NCBI GenBank assembly: GCA_013397435.1
Contig: VZRG01001557.1
Location: 109,803-173,802, forward strand
From: Erythrocercus mccallii
Taxonomy: Eukaryota; Chordata; Aves; Passeriformes; Dicruridae
Reading direction: 5' to 3'
DNA: 64,000 nt
Shown here piece after piece: positions 51,901 through 63,783 of this stretch. Each line of letters begins with the position of its first letter. The stretch's first letter is position 1. Both the position numbers and the translations under genes were made by a program. The notes beneath the pieces were generated by a model. The model made no database searches and was not told the DNA's origin. It saw only the letters and a program-made list of their open reading frames with translations.

Positions 51901-53159
51901 GACCAAATTTGCAGTAAAATTTATAGCCTTTTAGTTATTTACCTATCAAAATCAGTGACTAATCAGTCACAATAATGGTTGCTACTTTCTCTACTGGAGA
52001 TAAGCATACAATCAGTCAATGGGTAGATGGTTCAAAGGCTGAGGTTGATTTGATGGAACATGACAACATACAGATGATATTATCTGTTTCAAACTCAAGC
52101 TTCCAAATACTGCCTGGAAAATAGAAAAAGGAAAAGCAATATCTGGAACTACCTCCTCTCAAACACTAGGAGAGGATTCCCTCCTACTGAGGATTCAAAG
52201 TGTAAAAGGATCATTAATCCTCTCAATACCACTAGCACTAAGGAACAAAGCATTCTCACAAAGTGCATACTCACATCCATGCTAAATTATGCCCTTCCTC
52301 TCCAGTACAAATAAATTCTGCTTCTAACCCAGAATGACAGTTTCTGGAGTGGACTGCCTTCAGGGATTCAAGACGCAGCTTCTTCACTTTACTGCATGAA
52401 TCCACTGGCTTCTCAGTGTCCAGGAATATTCAGTCCAACTTTTGTAAATTGCTCCATGCACATGAGGATTTTTCTCTGTGTAGCAGGAATTCTAGCCCCT
52501 TCTCTGAGGCTGCACCTTTGGTATGATACAGGACAGTGGGTCATTCCACCATACAAGCCAGTCTGTCCAAATTGTTCAAGGAAGGGCAACAATGGAGCAG
52601 GACAGGGGCCACTCTTGTGGATACCAGATATTCACTAGAGGGAATTCACCCAGAACCTGAATTTGGAGCTGATAAAAGTGCATCTAAACACCGCTTTAAA
52701 GTTTGACAGCACAAGGGTAGAAATAACAATCTCTTTTCTAAAAGCTGTTTAAGCAGTCTTATCATTCTCTCACTGGAGGAGAATCACAGCCAGATGCAAG
52801 GCAAATCTGATGTATTAGAAACACGCTCTGCAGCCACAAATATATGGGATTCATGCACTCAAACAAAATTTGGTTATATGTGATATACAACTTTTTTTCC
52901 CTAATGCAGTATAAAGGTTGAAAATGGAATAACTGTACATACTTGACAGATAAAACTCACTGTCTCTGAGATGAGTTTCCTGTTTAACACTATTTTGTTC
53001 CCCCACAAAAATTACTTACACTTCACAGGATTAGTAACAGTAGGTATTTGGGGCTTTGGGGATACTGAGGAGGGAAGCTGGGCAGCAGGATCTGGGCACT
53101 TGCTGCTCCTGTTAAGTGAGGAAGCAAAGAGCTAGAGAGTAATTACTGTGCTTACTTAC
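48971..53159 (-). other. SHB: SHB intron
   Basis: A 4.2-kb intron with donor GTAAGT at 53159 and acceptor CTAG at 48971. No recognised repeat or gene. A small stretch with three CpG close together at about 51030-51060 stands out (see findings). Confidence 0.85.
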
Positions 53160-53331
53160 ATCTGCTTTTCCAGTTGAATAGTTGGATCTATTCTCTCTCC
53201 CAGGATCCCACGAAATTCTGGACTGCCATGTTTGATGGGTTTAAACCCTCCTCCAGGTGCTCTTAATTGCCTGTGCTGGTCATTTGAGGGAGAAGGAGAT
53301 GCTTGCCGTTTCCCACTTCCATTAAACTGTG
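53160..53331 (-). CDS. SHB: SHB coding exon: linker between tyrosine motifs and SH2 domain
   Basis: Acceptor 'tgtcttgcag' precedes 53331; donor is GTAAGTAAGC after 53160. The exon reads (A)AQFNGSGKRQASPSPS, then QLRAPGGGFKPIKHGSPEF, then RGILGERIDPTIQLEKQ and AT of the Ile that opens the SH2 domain. Reading past the donor gives a false Met instead of this Ile. The 172-nt length joins both neighbours in frame. It is the flexible Pro/Ser/Gly-rich segment just before the SH2 domain. About a dozen of 58 residues differ from the human protein as I recall it, including loss of three Arg in the basic run (NDQHRQ versus RDRRRQ) and Arg for Cys after SPEF, far more than in the SH2 exons. Confidence 0.95.
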
Positions 53332-54940
53332 CTGCAAGACACACAATAATTACCTCTCCATGTTAGGTTAGCAAGGACCAAAAGAGTTGTAGCACTTAGA
53401 GAGGTTTTCACACCCCACAGAGAATAAACATATACCCACCGGCATTAAGATGCTTTATCTACAAAGTTGCATGTATCATGTAAAGTGTTTCTTGCTATGC
53501 AGAGTACAGTCCTAAAACTCTCTTGCTTTTCCAGTAATAAAATTCACATTCTTCTAAACCTTGTTACAATAACTACTGCTTATCTTGACATTTGATACTT
53601 TGATCCTCCAAAGATGATGCTGTTAAACAAGTAACAGTAACAAGTCTTCAGGACCTGCCATAATTCTAAAAGCAAGTAAGTGAGAACATCAGTTTGCCTC
53701 AGGTAATGTGGTATCATCCTAACAGTGATCTGGGGGCATATCCATCTATCCATACCAGAAATACTATCAAGCAGCAGTTTACAGTGCATCCACTCACATG
53801 CTGCCGGCACAAAGCTTTTACCTTTAAAGTCTAGGAAACAGAGATGAAAAAAGAAAAATAGCCTTTCATAATTTCACTCACTAACTACACTGTTCCAAGA
53901 AAAGCAATACAACTTACTTTGCAAAGCTGTAACTTGTTAGAGCACTGCAACATCTATAGCCAAGCACATACTAATGATGTCAACATCCTCATTCTACACC
54001 TACAGATTCCACATAGCTACAATTTGAAAAAAATTGTACAGAATTGAAATTGAACAGAACGTTCACAGGACCAGTGAAAGAATCTACCCGACCATATTCT
54101 TGACTCTCATTGCCTTCTATGGTTTGCTGCTTCATCAAAAACTAACACTCCCAGCTGCAGACGACTGTATTTTAAGATCATTTAGGGAGGACCAGGCAGA
54201 GAGCCTTCACTGTGTCAGGCGGAAAAAATCACAGTGCTCAGAAGCAGAAACAGCTCAATCAGCCCCCATGTGAGTTTCAACAGCAATACTGGGGAAAAGA
54301 TGTTACAAGGAAAACTAAAGGAACTCCCTACAAAACTTATTGGTCTCATGCATTTAAAAGTGAACTTACTATAACACGCAGCCAAGTAGGCATGTGGGTG
54401 ATAGTATTAAGTGTTTTAAAGCAGTCTTTTAAAGCGGGCAGCTGCAATGTTCAAGTTCAAAAAGATAATGCATAGAGACATGTTGGATGAGGAAAGTGGT
54501 TTGGAGCCTGTTTTTCAAAAATTTATTTATGATTTGCCATGAAGCTTAGGACACTTCCAAATCCCCCCTCTACTCAGAGAAAGTAGGCACATTTTTTAAT
54601 TGCAAAATTTGGGCAAACTTATTCAATCACATTCCTAAGTAAGCATGGTGGAAATATGCTGATTCTTTTTTAATATAAACTCAGATTTAAACTCATTACT
54701 GAATAATGAAAGCTGATTAGTGTAACAAGGAGAAATATTGCATGTGGATACTTGCCCATGACATACATGAGCAGTATTATTATTTTAACTCCAAGAAAAA
54801 TACCTGGATGTAACTTGGGTATACTCTGAAAATCATTCAGCTTATTGTCACCTTTGGAAGACGGAACATCTTTCAGACACCAAAAAATTCAGTTCACAAA
54901 ACAGACTCAGTTCTGACTGTAAACAGCTATATCTTTACAA

Positions 54941-55255
54941 CACAGAATCACAGAATGGCCTGAGTTGGAAGTGACATTAATGATTATATAGTTGCAACCC
55001 CCTAAGAGCAGAGAGATGCCACCACAGGCAGTGATTTCATCCACTAAAACGCATTGTTCAGAGCCCCATCCAACCCAGCTTTGAACAGTTCCAGGGAAGG
55101 GTCATCCACAATGTCACACAGGACAACTGTTTCAGTGCTTCACTAGCTTTGACTACACAATTTCTTTCTAACATCTAATCTAAATCTCTCCTCTTTTAGT
55201 TTAAAATCATTCCCTCTTTTTTATCTCTATATGCCAATGTAAAATCACTAACATG
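54941..55255 (-). repeat. CR1 LINE 3' fragment in SHB intron
   Basis: Begins CACAGAATCACAGAATGG, the complement of the CR1 terminal 8-mers. It continues 'gagttggaagtgacattaatgat', 'gagccccatccaacccagctttgaacagttccaggg' and 'catctaatctaaatctctcctctttt', the ordered complement of the CR1 3' end. It lies on the same strand as SHB. Confidence 0.9.
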
Positions 55256-57899
55256 ACGGTAAGAGATAGGCGCTATTCTCCAAAAACAGGACAAAGTTAC
55301 ATTTCAGATGCTTTTGAATGTTGGGGCTTTTTTCTCTGTTTGAAAAATCCAGACACCTCTCTGAACTTTTGGCCTTTTCTTTCTCTCTTTTTTTGTTGTT
55401 TTCTTCCTCTTTCTTTGCGAATTAATTTGTCAGGAAGATGCAATCTTGAACGGGTATCCAGGCAGATTAAAGTGACAAATGTGATACCCAGTCAGGTACC
55501 TGCCCACCCAATGTTGTAATCAAGTCTGAGTTTGGCAGCTATGAATCCTCTCTTAAACAAAGCTAAAGTATATTCAGCCACTGCAGTACCTGACACTTCC
55601 ACACTCTCCATGTGGCCTCTCTTCCACTGCCCTGTAATTCCTGCCATACGCCTGTGACTGTGGCATGCCAGAACTCCCCTGCTTTAAGTCCTTCAGGGTC
55701 CTAGGCAACACCTTTCCATGCAACAGCAGTAGAAGCTAGAAAAGCTCTCCTTCCATGAGCCATGATCAGTGCTGGAAACTACTACCAAATGGCCCTCTTG
55801 ACCATTGAGACCCTCTTTATAACAGAGGACCACATATTTTGTAAGGCAATACTAAGACTGGCTTTACAGACTTCACAGACATTTCCTTTACCCAAGGGTT
55901 TTCTGTGCCCACACAACAGTTTGAAGAGGACAGATTTCTCATATACTCAGTGGAAGCCAGCGTCAGCACAACACTCTTGAATGGGCTCTCCGATGCCCAT
56001 GCTTATCTTCAATCTATCCAGTGGGCTCTCCCTGGCGTTATCCTCCTTTTCTAGCCAGACTTGTGTATCTGGAAGCTACTTTGTTCCTGTTACTTTGCCA
56101 GCCTCAACTCTTCTGGGCAAACCAGTCTGCCTAGCTCAGCAGGAGCTCTAACAAGATCAGCTTGCTTCCCATAAAAGCCATCAAAAACACACTTTAGCTT
56201 CAGCTGTACATCCACCCCAAATTTCTTTGTGAAAGAACTCCAGCTGCAGACAGTCAAAATGCTGCATCCCAGTTCTGCTCCACAGAGGTGCAAAATTTTA
56301 GCAAGTTATCTTTTAGCACAGCAAAATCCAAAGCCTACGTACAGCTTGCCCTATCCACAATGCAAGTATGACACCAGCCCCATCCTTAGGAGTTTGAGCA
56401 CACACACACTCCCCTCAGCCTTAGAACATTTCATTGTGACAAATCTCAAAGTCCAAGCTGGAGATAAACAGGTTGTAGCTATGCTTCAGCAACAAATCTT
56501 GAAATCATGGCAGAAGAACTTTTTTTTTCCTTAAAAGACTTGCATGAGTAATTAGGTTCATGATAATTCTAGTGTTGCTTGCCATTTTGGTTTCTATGGT
56601 CTATCACTTGACAGATCAAAAACATTTGCTATATAAGTCTGCGTGTCTGCTATTCTCATCACAAATGTCTGTTGTTCCTGCCAGATGATGTCTCAAAATA
56701 GGAAAGTTTCAGCAGATGGTCTCTCCAGGATCTCCACAGTTCCATGTAACTGGGAGATGCTAATTGTGGGCCTGTAAAGTGGGACTTATCCATTGCTAGA
56801 ATTTTTAATAGTTAGACCAACACTGCACTTTTCAGAAAAATCCACCTCAGCTAAGAACTGAAGAAAAGCTTTCCTGGGCTACATTATGGAACCACCAAAT
56901 AAGTCAGAAGAGCACTTCATACATCTCAGCAGAGGGTTAACATTTCTCCATTTCAAACCTTCCACCATTTCAAACTTCAAAGCTGGACCTCTTCTTTCCT
57001 TACTTTAAACATTTACTACCCCTAGGACTAAGATGAATTCTAGAGACACCAGATCAAACAGCAGCTTGCAACTGTGTTTGCAGACAATCCTTAGATATTT
57101 CTTTGTGACAAATAACCTTGTACCTAAAACAAACTTATCTATAATGAATGGCAGATGTAATAAGTGTAATTAATCTCAAAAAGTGTTTATTCTCCTTATT
57201 TTAAATAAGAATTCTCCACGCTGAACCTGTAAGTAATCCAAACATACCATAATACCATTTAATTAAACCTCTCTTTAGTCTATTAATTCTGTAAAGCAAT
57301 ATTTTGCCCTGTGTGCTTTCATAACTGCATAGTACTAGAAAGAATATTTACACATAAGCCAAACATAAAATCTTGTATTGGACTGATCTTGTTAATTTAC
57401 AGTTACATGTAAAAACTGAAGAGTAGATATAAAGAAAAAAAAATGACAAAACTAACCTTCTTTATTTTAAAACAACTCAGAAAACCCCTATTTCAGACTT
57501 TACCTGATAAAGACCAAAAAAGTGGACATAAAGATGAATACAGAGCTTAAGACGAGATTCATATGAACTAAAACTCATTGATTTCATATAATATGACCAC
57601 TACATGAAAGACGTTTATGATTTACATATGCACATATATGAATCTTAAGACTTAACTTTTAAAACTAACAATCCAGTCTCTGTAGCTGCTGTATTAGCAT
57701 TTGAAAAATTTGTGAAATATGATCTCACTGGAGACAGATGTACACTAGTCCCACAGCTTGTGTCTAACCATCATTACACAATGGATTTGCTGGTTTTTGA
57801 AAGAAAATTACTTCTGGGTAGCACACAATCACCGACCTTGTGTGGGAAGTTATGTGATCACATCAGGTTGTTTATCCAGTCATTTCTTCCCACAAGTTG

Positions 57900-58990
57900 A
57901 AAAAAGTACTGAAAATGGAGACTGCAAGAGCTCCTTGAATAATTCTTTCCAATGCTTAACTGTTCTTGCAAAGAAGAAACCAACTTGAGTCAGAACCTCT
58001 CCTGATTCATCTTATATCTCATCTTCCCATAACACACCTGCTCATTTGTGAAGGAACTGGCTCCATCTTATTGAGAATCTCCTCATAGGCATTAGAAAGC
58101 TCTCATTATGTCCCACCCCAAGTTTTCTCTTCTCTAGGCTAAGCAAGCCCATATCTCACAGCATCTCTTCACATGTGCTGCAGTTCCTTGTATTTTGCTG
58201 GGTCTGTGCTAACAAAAATGTTTATCAACATCCCTCTTATATCAGAATCCTGCCACAGCATTATGCATAGTTCAAGAAATATGAAGTAAAGAGGAACAGT
58301 CACTTTGCTTCATCCACTGGCTTGCTCCTATTCACACAGGCTAGCATGCTTCTAGCCATCATCATTCTGAGGAGCATTGCTACCTGCATTTAGTCCACTT
58401 TCCTCCAGGACTCTTTAAGCCCCCTTCTAGCAAAGCTGTATCCCAGCAAGTCAACCACATCTAGGTCCATATCACTGCAAGGGGTTAGTTTGCTCCAGAT
58501 GCAAGTCTTTGGGTCTGTTCTCATTAGGTTTCATAAGCTTGGTGTCAGTCCATTTCTCCAGCCCGTTCAGGTCCCTCAGAATGGCAGCTTTGCACACACC
58601 TTTCCCTCCCTTGGCTGTTATTCCAAGCTTGATAAGGGGCATTTCCTTTCCTTCTGCTCTGGATTACTAATAGGTATGCTAAACAGGAAGGGCTCCAGAA
58701 CATATCCTTGGAGGAATCACACTTATAACCAGATTCCAGGAAGAGTATCAATCACTAACACTACCCTTTGAGATCAATGACTCTGATAGGTTTTCACAGA
58801 TCTACTAGTCCACCCATCTGAGCTACAACATTCCAAACACAGATGATGCCACAGCACAACGTGCTGAAAGCTAAGGTCAACACAGATGACACCTACTGCT
58901 CTCTTTCCATTAAGAGACCTAGTACTTTTAACACAGAAAGCAAACAGGTTTGTCAAGCAGGATTTACCTAGGGTATATGCACATTAACTA
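57900..58990 (-). repeat. CR1-family LINE, older copy, in SHB intron
   Basis: About 1.1 kb reading as complement of an older CR1-type LINE, in pieces. One is 'ttctcttctctaggctaagcaagccc' near 58130. Another, at 58660-58770, resembles the 'aacaggaagggctccagaac..atccttggaggaatcacac' block. The last, to about 58970, includes 'ctgaaagctaaggtcaacacagatgacacctactgctctc' and 'caagcaggatttacc'. These blocks are common in bird and reptile CR1 antisense sequence. The frame is destroyed. Confidence 0.7.
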
Positions 58991-59428
58991 CTCAGTAATC
59001 ATTGCTCTCAGGCTTCTTCCATGCTCACTCCCAGAGCCACATCTCTTTTCTTCCCATCCCAACACTTCATCACACTGTCCCTTTGAGAATCGCTCCACAA
59101 TTTCAGGACCTTTCAAAGCAACTTCCTCATCATAGAGATACTCAGCAATAAACACTATCTACATCCCATCCATTAAAATCAGGGTAGTGACAAGGACTGG
59201 GAAACATGAAACAAGTGCTAAGATGATGGACAGGCTGGCTGAAGTACCAAACAAAAAGGGCAGTGTTCCATATTTCTGCAGCAGGTAAAGATTTAAAAGG
59301 ACCCACATTCACTTTTCAGACATTTCTTCACACACACATCAAAAGAGCGTATTTGATTTATCCTAAAGGCCAGTATATATACTATAACTGTGAGAGAGAA
59401 TTTTGAGGCTGGGATCTAGGAATCCTAC

Positions 59429-59644
59429 CTGCGAAAGCTGGGATGGTGACTTTGTTCCACTCCCATGGCTGATCATACTCATCTGCAGGCCTGTCATCAT
59501 CCTGTGGTAATTTGCTTTCTCGTAAACGGCGACTCACCACACTTTCAGAATCAGATTCCACACCACTGCCTTCTGGTTCATAGGGTGTGTCATAGAGCTG
59601 CATGTTTTTCTGATGGGACTTTATGCCTTCCTGCTGTTGAAACT
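59429..59644 (-). CDS. SHB: SHB coding exon: tyrosine-motif region (YDTPYEP, EYDQPWEW)
   Basis: Acceptor 'ccttcttgccaacag' precedes 59644; donor is CGCAG|GTAGG after 59429. The first two bases AG complete a Glu codon from an upstream exon outside the window, so codons read EFQQQEGIKSHQKNMQ, then LYDTPYEPEG, an acidic/Ser run, RRLRES, KLPQDDDRPADEYDQPWEWN and KVTIPAFA. YDTP and YDQP are YxxP motifs, the type phosphorylated by Src-family kinases and bound by Crk-type SH2 domains; their retention says the adaptor surface is intact. The exon corresponds to the middle of the human protein, where the same motifs lie. Apparent residues upstream of EFQ are intron read-through. Small differences include Phe for Leu in TIPAFA. 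Confidence 0.95.
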
Positions 59645-60304
59645 CTGTTGGCAAGAAGGAAAATTGCATCAGAATCACTACTAACCATGTCTTATCATTA
59701 CAGTCTGTAATTTTAGAGCATTCAACTTCCACCCATTTCTTAATAGCCACATAATTATACAGATGACAAGCTTGTACAAGACTTCTAAATTCTACCTCTA
59801 CATTGGTAACTGGTTAGAAGCAAAAGTTTGCTCCAGTTAACCACAGCTTCATGCCTCCACCAACATTTCCCAGCTTGTGCAGAGCCAGACTGCAGGAAGC
59901 ACAGAATCCCTGTCAGCTGGTATAAAGCACACTCACAAACAACTGTACATAAATTCCCTAGAACACTGAAATTTGTCTACAGTTAGCTCTTCAGAAGGAG
60001 ATTGTTTTGAAGTGAAATTTGAAGATACAAAGAACATAAAAAATAAATCCCACAGCAGAATTGTATATACTGATAAAAAATTGTCTGCCTTTATGCCTAA
60101 AGAATATCAGCAAAAAATGAACTAGGTCGAGAGTAAGAACACTAAACAAAAGCATTAGAGCCTATCTCACATGAATGGGGTTGTAACAGTAACTGCCTGA
60201 AAAGCAGTCAGAACCAAGCCTTCTTGGGCAGAATCAGAAGCAGCAGTAAGGAGTAACAGGGACAACAGGTAGCTCAAGAGATCCAAGTGGTACATTGTAG
60301 GTAT

Positions 60305-60405
60305 CTTCTTCCCCTGGAGCATGGTGCAGCCCTGGGATAGGTTACCAGGAGGTCATGGGAGGTGTCTCTATTCTTTGGAGTTTAAAGAACCATGGTCCCT
60401 CCATC
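60305..60405 (+). repeat. Short CR1 LINE 3' fragment, sense
   Basis: The segment 'ggagcatggtgcagccctgggataggttaccaggaggtcatgggaggtgtctctattctttggag' resembles the CR1 3' region block normally reading 'ggttgcccagagaggttgtgg..tctccat'. It lies just upstream of a larger CR1 piece, out of order with it, so it is a separate insertion or rearranged. Confidence 0.5.
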
Positions 60406-60419
60406 TACTGATACAAAAC

Positions 60420-61190
60420 TAGGTGGAGTGAGTGATAACCAGGTGGCTGTGCTACCATTCAAAGGGATCCAGGGATGCTGGAAAATGGCAGGCCAACAGG
60501 CTAGAAAACTGCTCAGAGCTGCTTGGAGAAGGACTTTGGGGTTCTGTATTACAGCAAGTTAAATATGAGCCAGCAATGCACCCTCACAATAATGAGGGAC
60601 AACCCAGCCTGGGGTGCATCAGGAGTGCTGAATGCAGATCAAGAGATGTGATTCTTCTCCTCTACTCAGCACTGGTGAGGTCACATCTGGACTGCCAGAT
60701 CCAGTTCTCACCTGACCAGCACAAGAAAGACATAGAATACTGCAGGAAGTTTCAGCAAAAGGCCATGTTCAACAACGGGACTGAAGTACTTTTGAGGAGA
60801 GACTGAAAGAGTTGAGACTTGCCAGCTGGGAGAAAATAAGTTTTAGTGGGGACATTATCAATGCATATATATACCTGATGGAAGAGAGAGAACATGGAGA
60901 CAGACTTTTATTGAAAGTGCCCAGTGACAAGCCAAGATATAACAGGCACAAGTCACAGTATGCGCAGTTCCATCTGAATGCAAGAAAACACATTTTGACT
61001 GTGGTAATGGTCAAACACAGAAACAGGCTTCCTGGAGAGGCTGTGAAGTATCCATCTTTGGAAATATTCAAGATCTGAGTGGACATAGTTATGGGCAACC
61101 TATTCTAACTGATCCTTCTTGAATTTTTATTTTAGGATTTTTTATTAGATGATATCAAGAAGTCTCTTCCAACTTCAGATGTTGTGTGAT
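60420..61190 (+). repeat. CR1 LINE 3' portion in SHB intron, sense
   Basis: Ordered CR1 blocks: 'aaaactgctcagagctgcttggagaaggactttggggttctg', 'cagcctggggtgcatcaggagtg', 'ctcagcactggtgaggtcacatctgg', 'acaggcttcctggagaggctgtgaagtatccatctttggaaatattcaag' and the tail 'gatgatatcaagaagtctcttccaacttc'. It is diverged and frame-broken, and antisense to SHB. Confidence 0.9.
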
Positions 61191-62029
61191 TATACTGACC
61201 ACTGCAACAACAAAATAACACCAATAATGTAGCAAATTGCAAAGTTATGAAGAGACTCAGTGAGAGAACTTTTCAAACTACAAATGAAAAAAGATCTAGA
61301 GTAGTTATCTCTGTTACTATAATAAAAGTAATCAATCAATTAATATACCAAGACGAATATTATAATCAAGTAATTTCTCCAAACCACTTCAAAGCACAGT
61401 GAAAAGTCTGCAAAATTACAGTGCCCTTACTACTTGGAAAAAATGTAATTATTTAATTTATACATTAAAAATACAGTAAATTTGAAGAAATATTCACTAA
61501 AATTGATGGAGATGTAAATACAAGCAAGATACATGCTGTTAATTTCTAGTTATGAACAACTATATCAAGAAAAAATGCTGAGAAAAAACTGTAATAGAAA
61601 GAATACACAGCTGTCTTGAATACTCTGGATCAAAAAGATAAACATTTTATTTCTTCTAAAGTCAGTAAAGGGTATGTATCTTTCTGTCTTTCCATACTGT
61701 GAACCCAGTCAATACTACATCAAGAAATGTGCATTTCTGAGGAACAGAAGCCATGATTCACCCAAATTAGTTGTAAGTTCCAAACAAATTTGTGTGCCAA
61801 CTACAACTATGCAATTGGCTCTTTGTGTGTGAGCATATTTCAATACAAGAACTCTTGTCTGACATTTTTCTTTTACCCAGAAGACCAATGCATCAGACCA
61901 TACAGAAAAGTTTATCAGTAAATAGAAAGCTGTTCATGTTCAGGGAGCATAATTAGAAAAATTATGAATATTTGATTCTAAAGCAGGAAAGTTTTCCCAG
62001 GAAAAGCTACAACCTAGAGGGAGGGAAGT

Positions 62030-62100
62030 GTGGGGCCACGAGTTGGACTTCATGATCCTTATGGATCCCTTCCAACTCTGCATATTCTGTGATTCTCTGA
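62030..62100 (+). repeat. CR1 LINE 3' terminal fragment, sense
   Basis: Reads 'gagttggacttcatgatccttatggatcccttccaactctgcatattctgtgattct', the canonical last bases of a CR1 element. Confidence 0.85.
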
Positions 62101-63783
62101 TATATAAAAACATATGCATGTATGCATATAACATTTATACCCACATCTCTCCAATCTATTTTTTAAAGCTTTGTATAAATATCCCTGAAAATTCAGCTTT
62201 GACAGTATTTGTAAATAAAAGCAATTTTACTAAAAGCTTAATTTAGAAAGAGTTCCTTTCAATAAACAGCACAGCTGAATCTGTACCATAATGCAGTATT
62301 AGCACTATACACACTGATAGCTCACTGCAAACTTGATATTCAAGAATCAGATAATAGAAAACGAGAGCATTTGTGAGGAAGCATTTTTCAGAGTAATTTT
62401 ACAGCCTCTAATAGTGACAGCTCTAACGGCTAAAATAATATTTGGAATTATTAAGAAGTTAAAAACTATGTTAACTTTTTCTTTAGAAATTCAGAGCTAT
62501 ATAATGATGAGCTATATAATTTGAATTCTTATTGCTAATTCAAAGTACATTTTTATTCAATTCAGCATTAATAGCTAACAGAAGAAGTAACAATTGAAGT
62601 TTTGAAAGCACTTATTTTGCTAGCAGTCTGCAAGAGTCCCACAAATAATTCTTGTTCTCACAGATCAGTGGTTATTACAGAATCAGGCTCCAGAAGTTTG
62701 GGCTCCTATGTAAAACCAAGACCAGGAGAGGTACAGAAACTGAGACAACACTATGAGATACAAGACTCAACTTGACATTGTTCTTCCTACTTGGTGAACA
62801 ATTCTGATACTCACATTCAGAACTGGAACTCTAGACAAGCAGCCACATCAGCCACACCAAACACCTTAACAGCCCTAAATAATTCTACAGGATTACACAG
62901 ATGCACTGTATTCCTGAAAACAGTTTGAGAGAATTAGATGATATATCATCAGAAAAGCAGAACAGCTATGAAGCCAACAAAAGGTTGAAAACATTACTAT
63001 TTGCTTACAGAACCCAACAGGTGAACTTCTACCTTGCCTTCCAAAAGGGTGCAACAGACTAAAAAACAAGCAGATCATTCTATAATGGCCAGATACCAGT
63101 AGATATTTCCTTCATCTCAAACTCAAGCATGCTGTAACAAGAGGTCAAACAATGTAGTTGCACTATTAAAAGAAGTTCTGATATTATAAAAGCCCATTTT
63201 CCCCAATCAAGTACATCTGTAAACATCACCAGGCAGTAATAAACTCAATGCCATTTTACAGCCCCCTTTTAACATTTCTTTTGATGAAACACTGGACAAG
63301 AAAAATGCGGGAGTCTTATTGCCACAGTCATGTAAGGAATGTAAGTTATAGAGATTCCCTGAAGTTACAGGCTTGCAAAAGTTTTTGCTCTCCTGTGTGG
63401 TGAAAGACAATGAACTATGACTGGGCAGGTTGGGAAGCAAAGACAGGTTCCTGCATCACAGTAACAGCACATCTTGCTCATCTACATCTAATATGCAGGA
63501 AGAGTCTTAGCCTGCAAGAGACAAAATCACTAAGGTATATCAATTCTCAGATTTTTTTCAACACCTGCTATTCTATTGGAAAACCTTTTAAACAAATTAC
63601 ATGCAACAAATCACAGCATTAGTGGTAAGACAGACATAGGTGTCTTTATCAGTCTGATGGTAATCTATAATTTATGCATGCTCCACTGAAAACCAGGGAA
63701 AACTATATTGCAATTGGATACAATCACATTAACTTAGAGATTGATCAACAGAAGCACAATAAAGCTGTTTTGACTTGCCATAT

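Larger units (their letters stand above)
53332..59428 (-). other. SHB: SHB intron
   Basis: A 6.1-kb intron bounded by donor GTAGG at 59428 and acceptor CAG at 53332. It carries two antisense-to-plus CR1 copies, which are therefore in the same sense as SHB. The rest is AT-rich with no gene recognised. Confidence 0.85.

Noticed and set aside
53156..53344. Start of translation at the Met codons bounding the exon (MCLAAQFN.., ..EKQM)
   Set aside because: Both lie across splice junctions; with the AG and GT signals the exon begins at (A)AQFNG and ends with the first two bases of an Ile codon.
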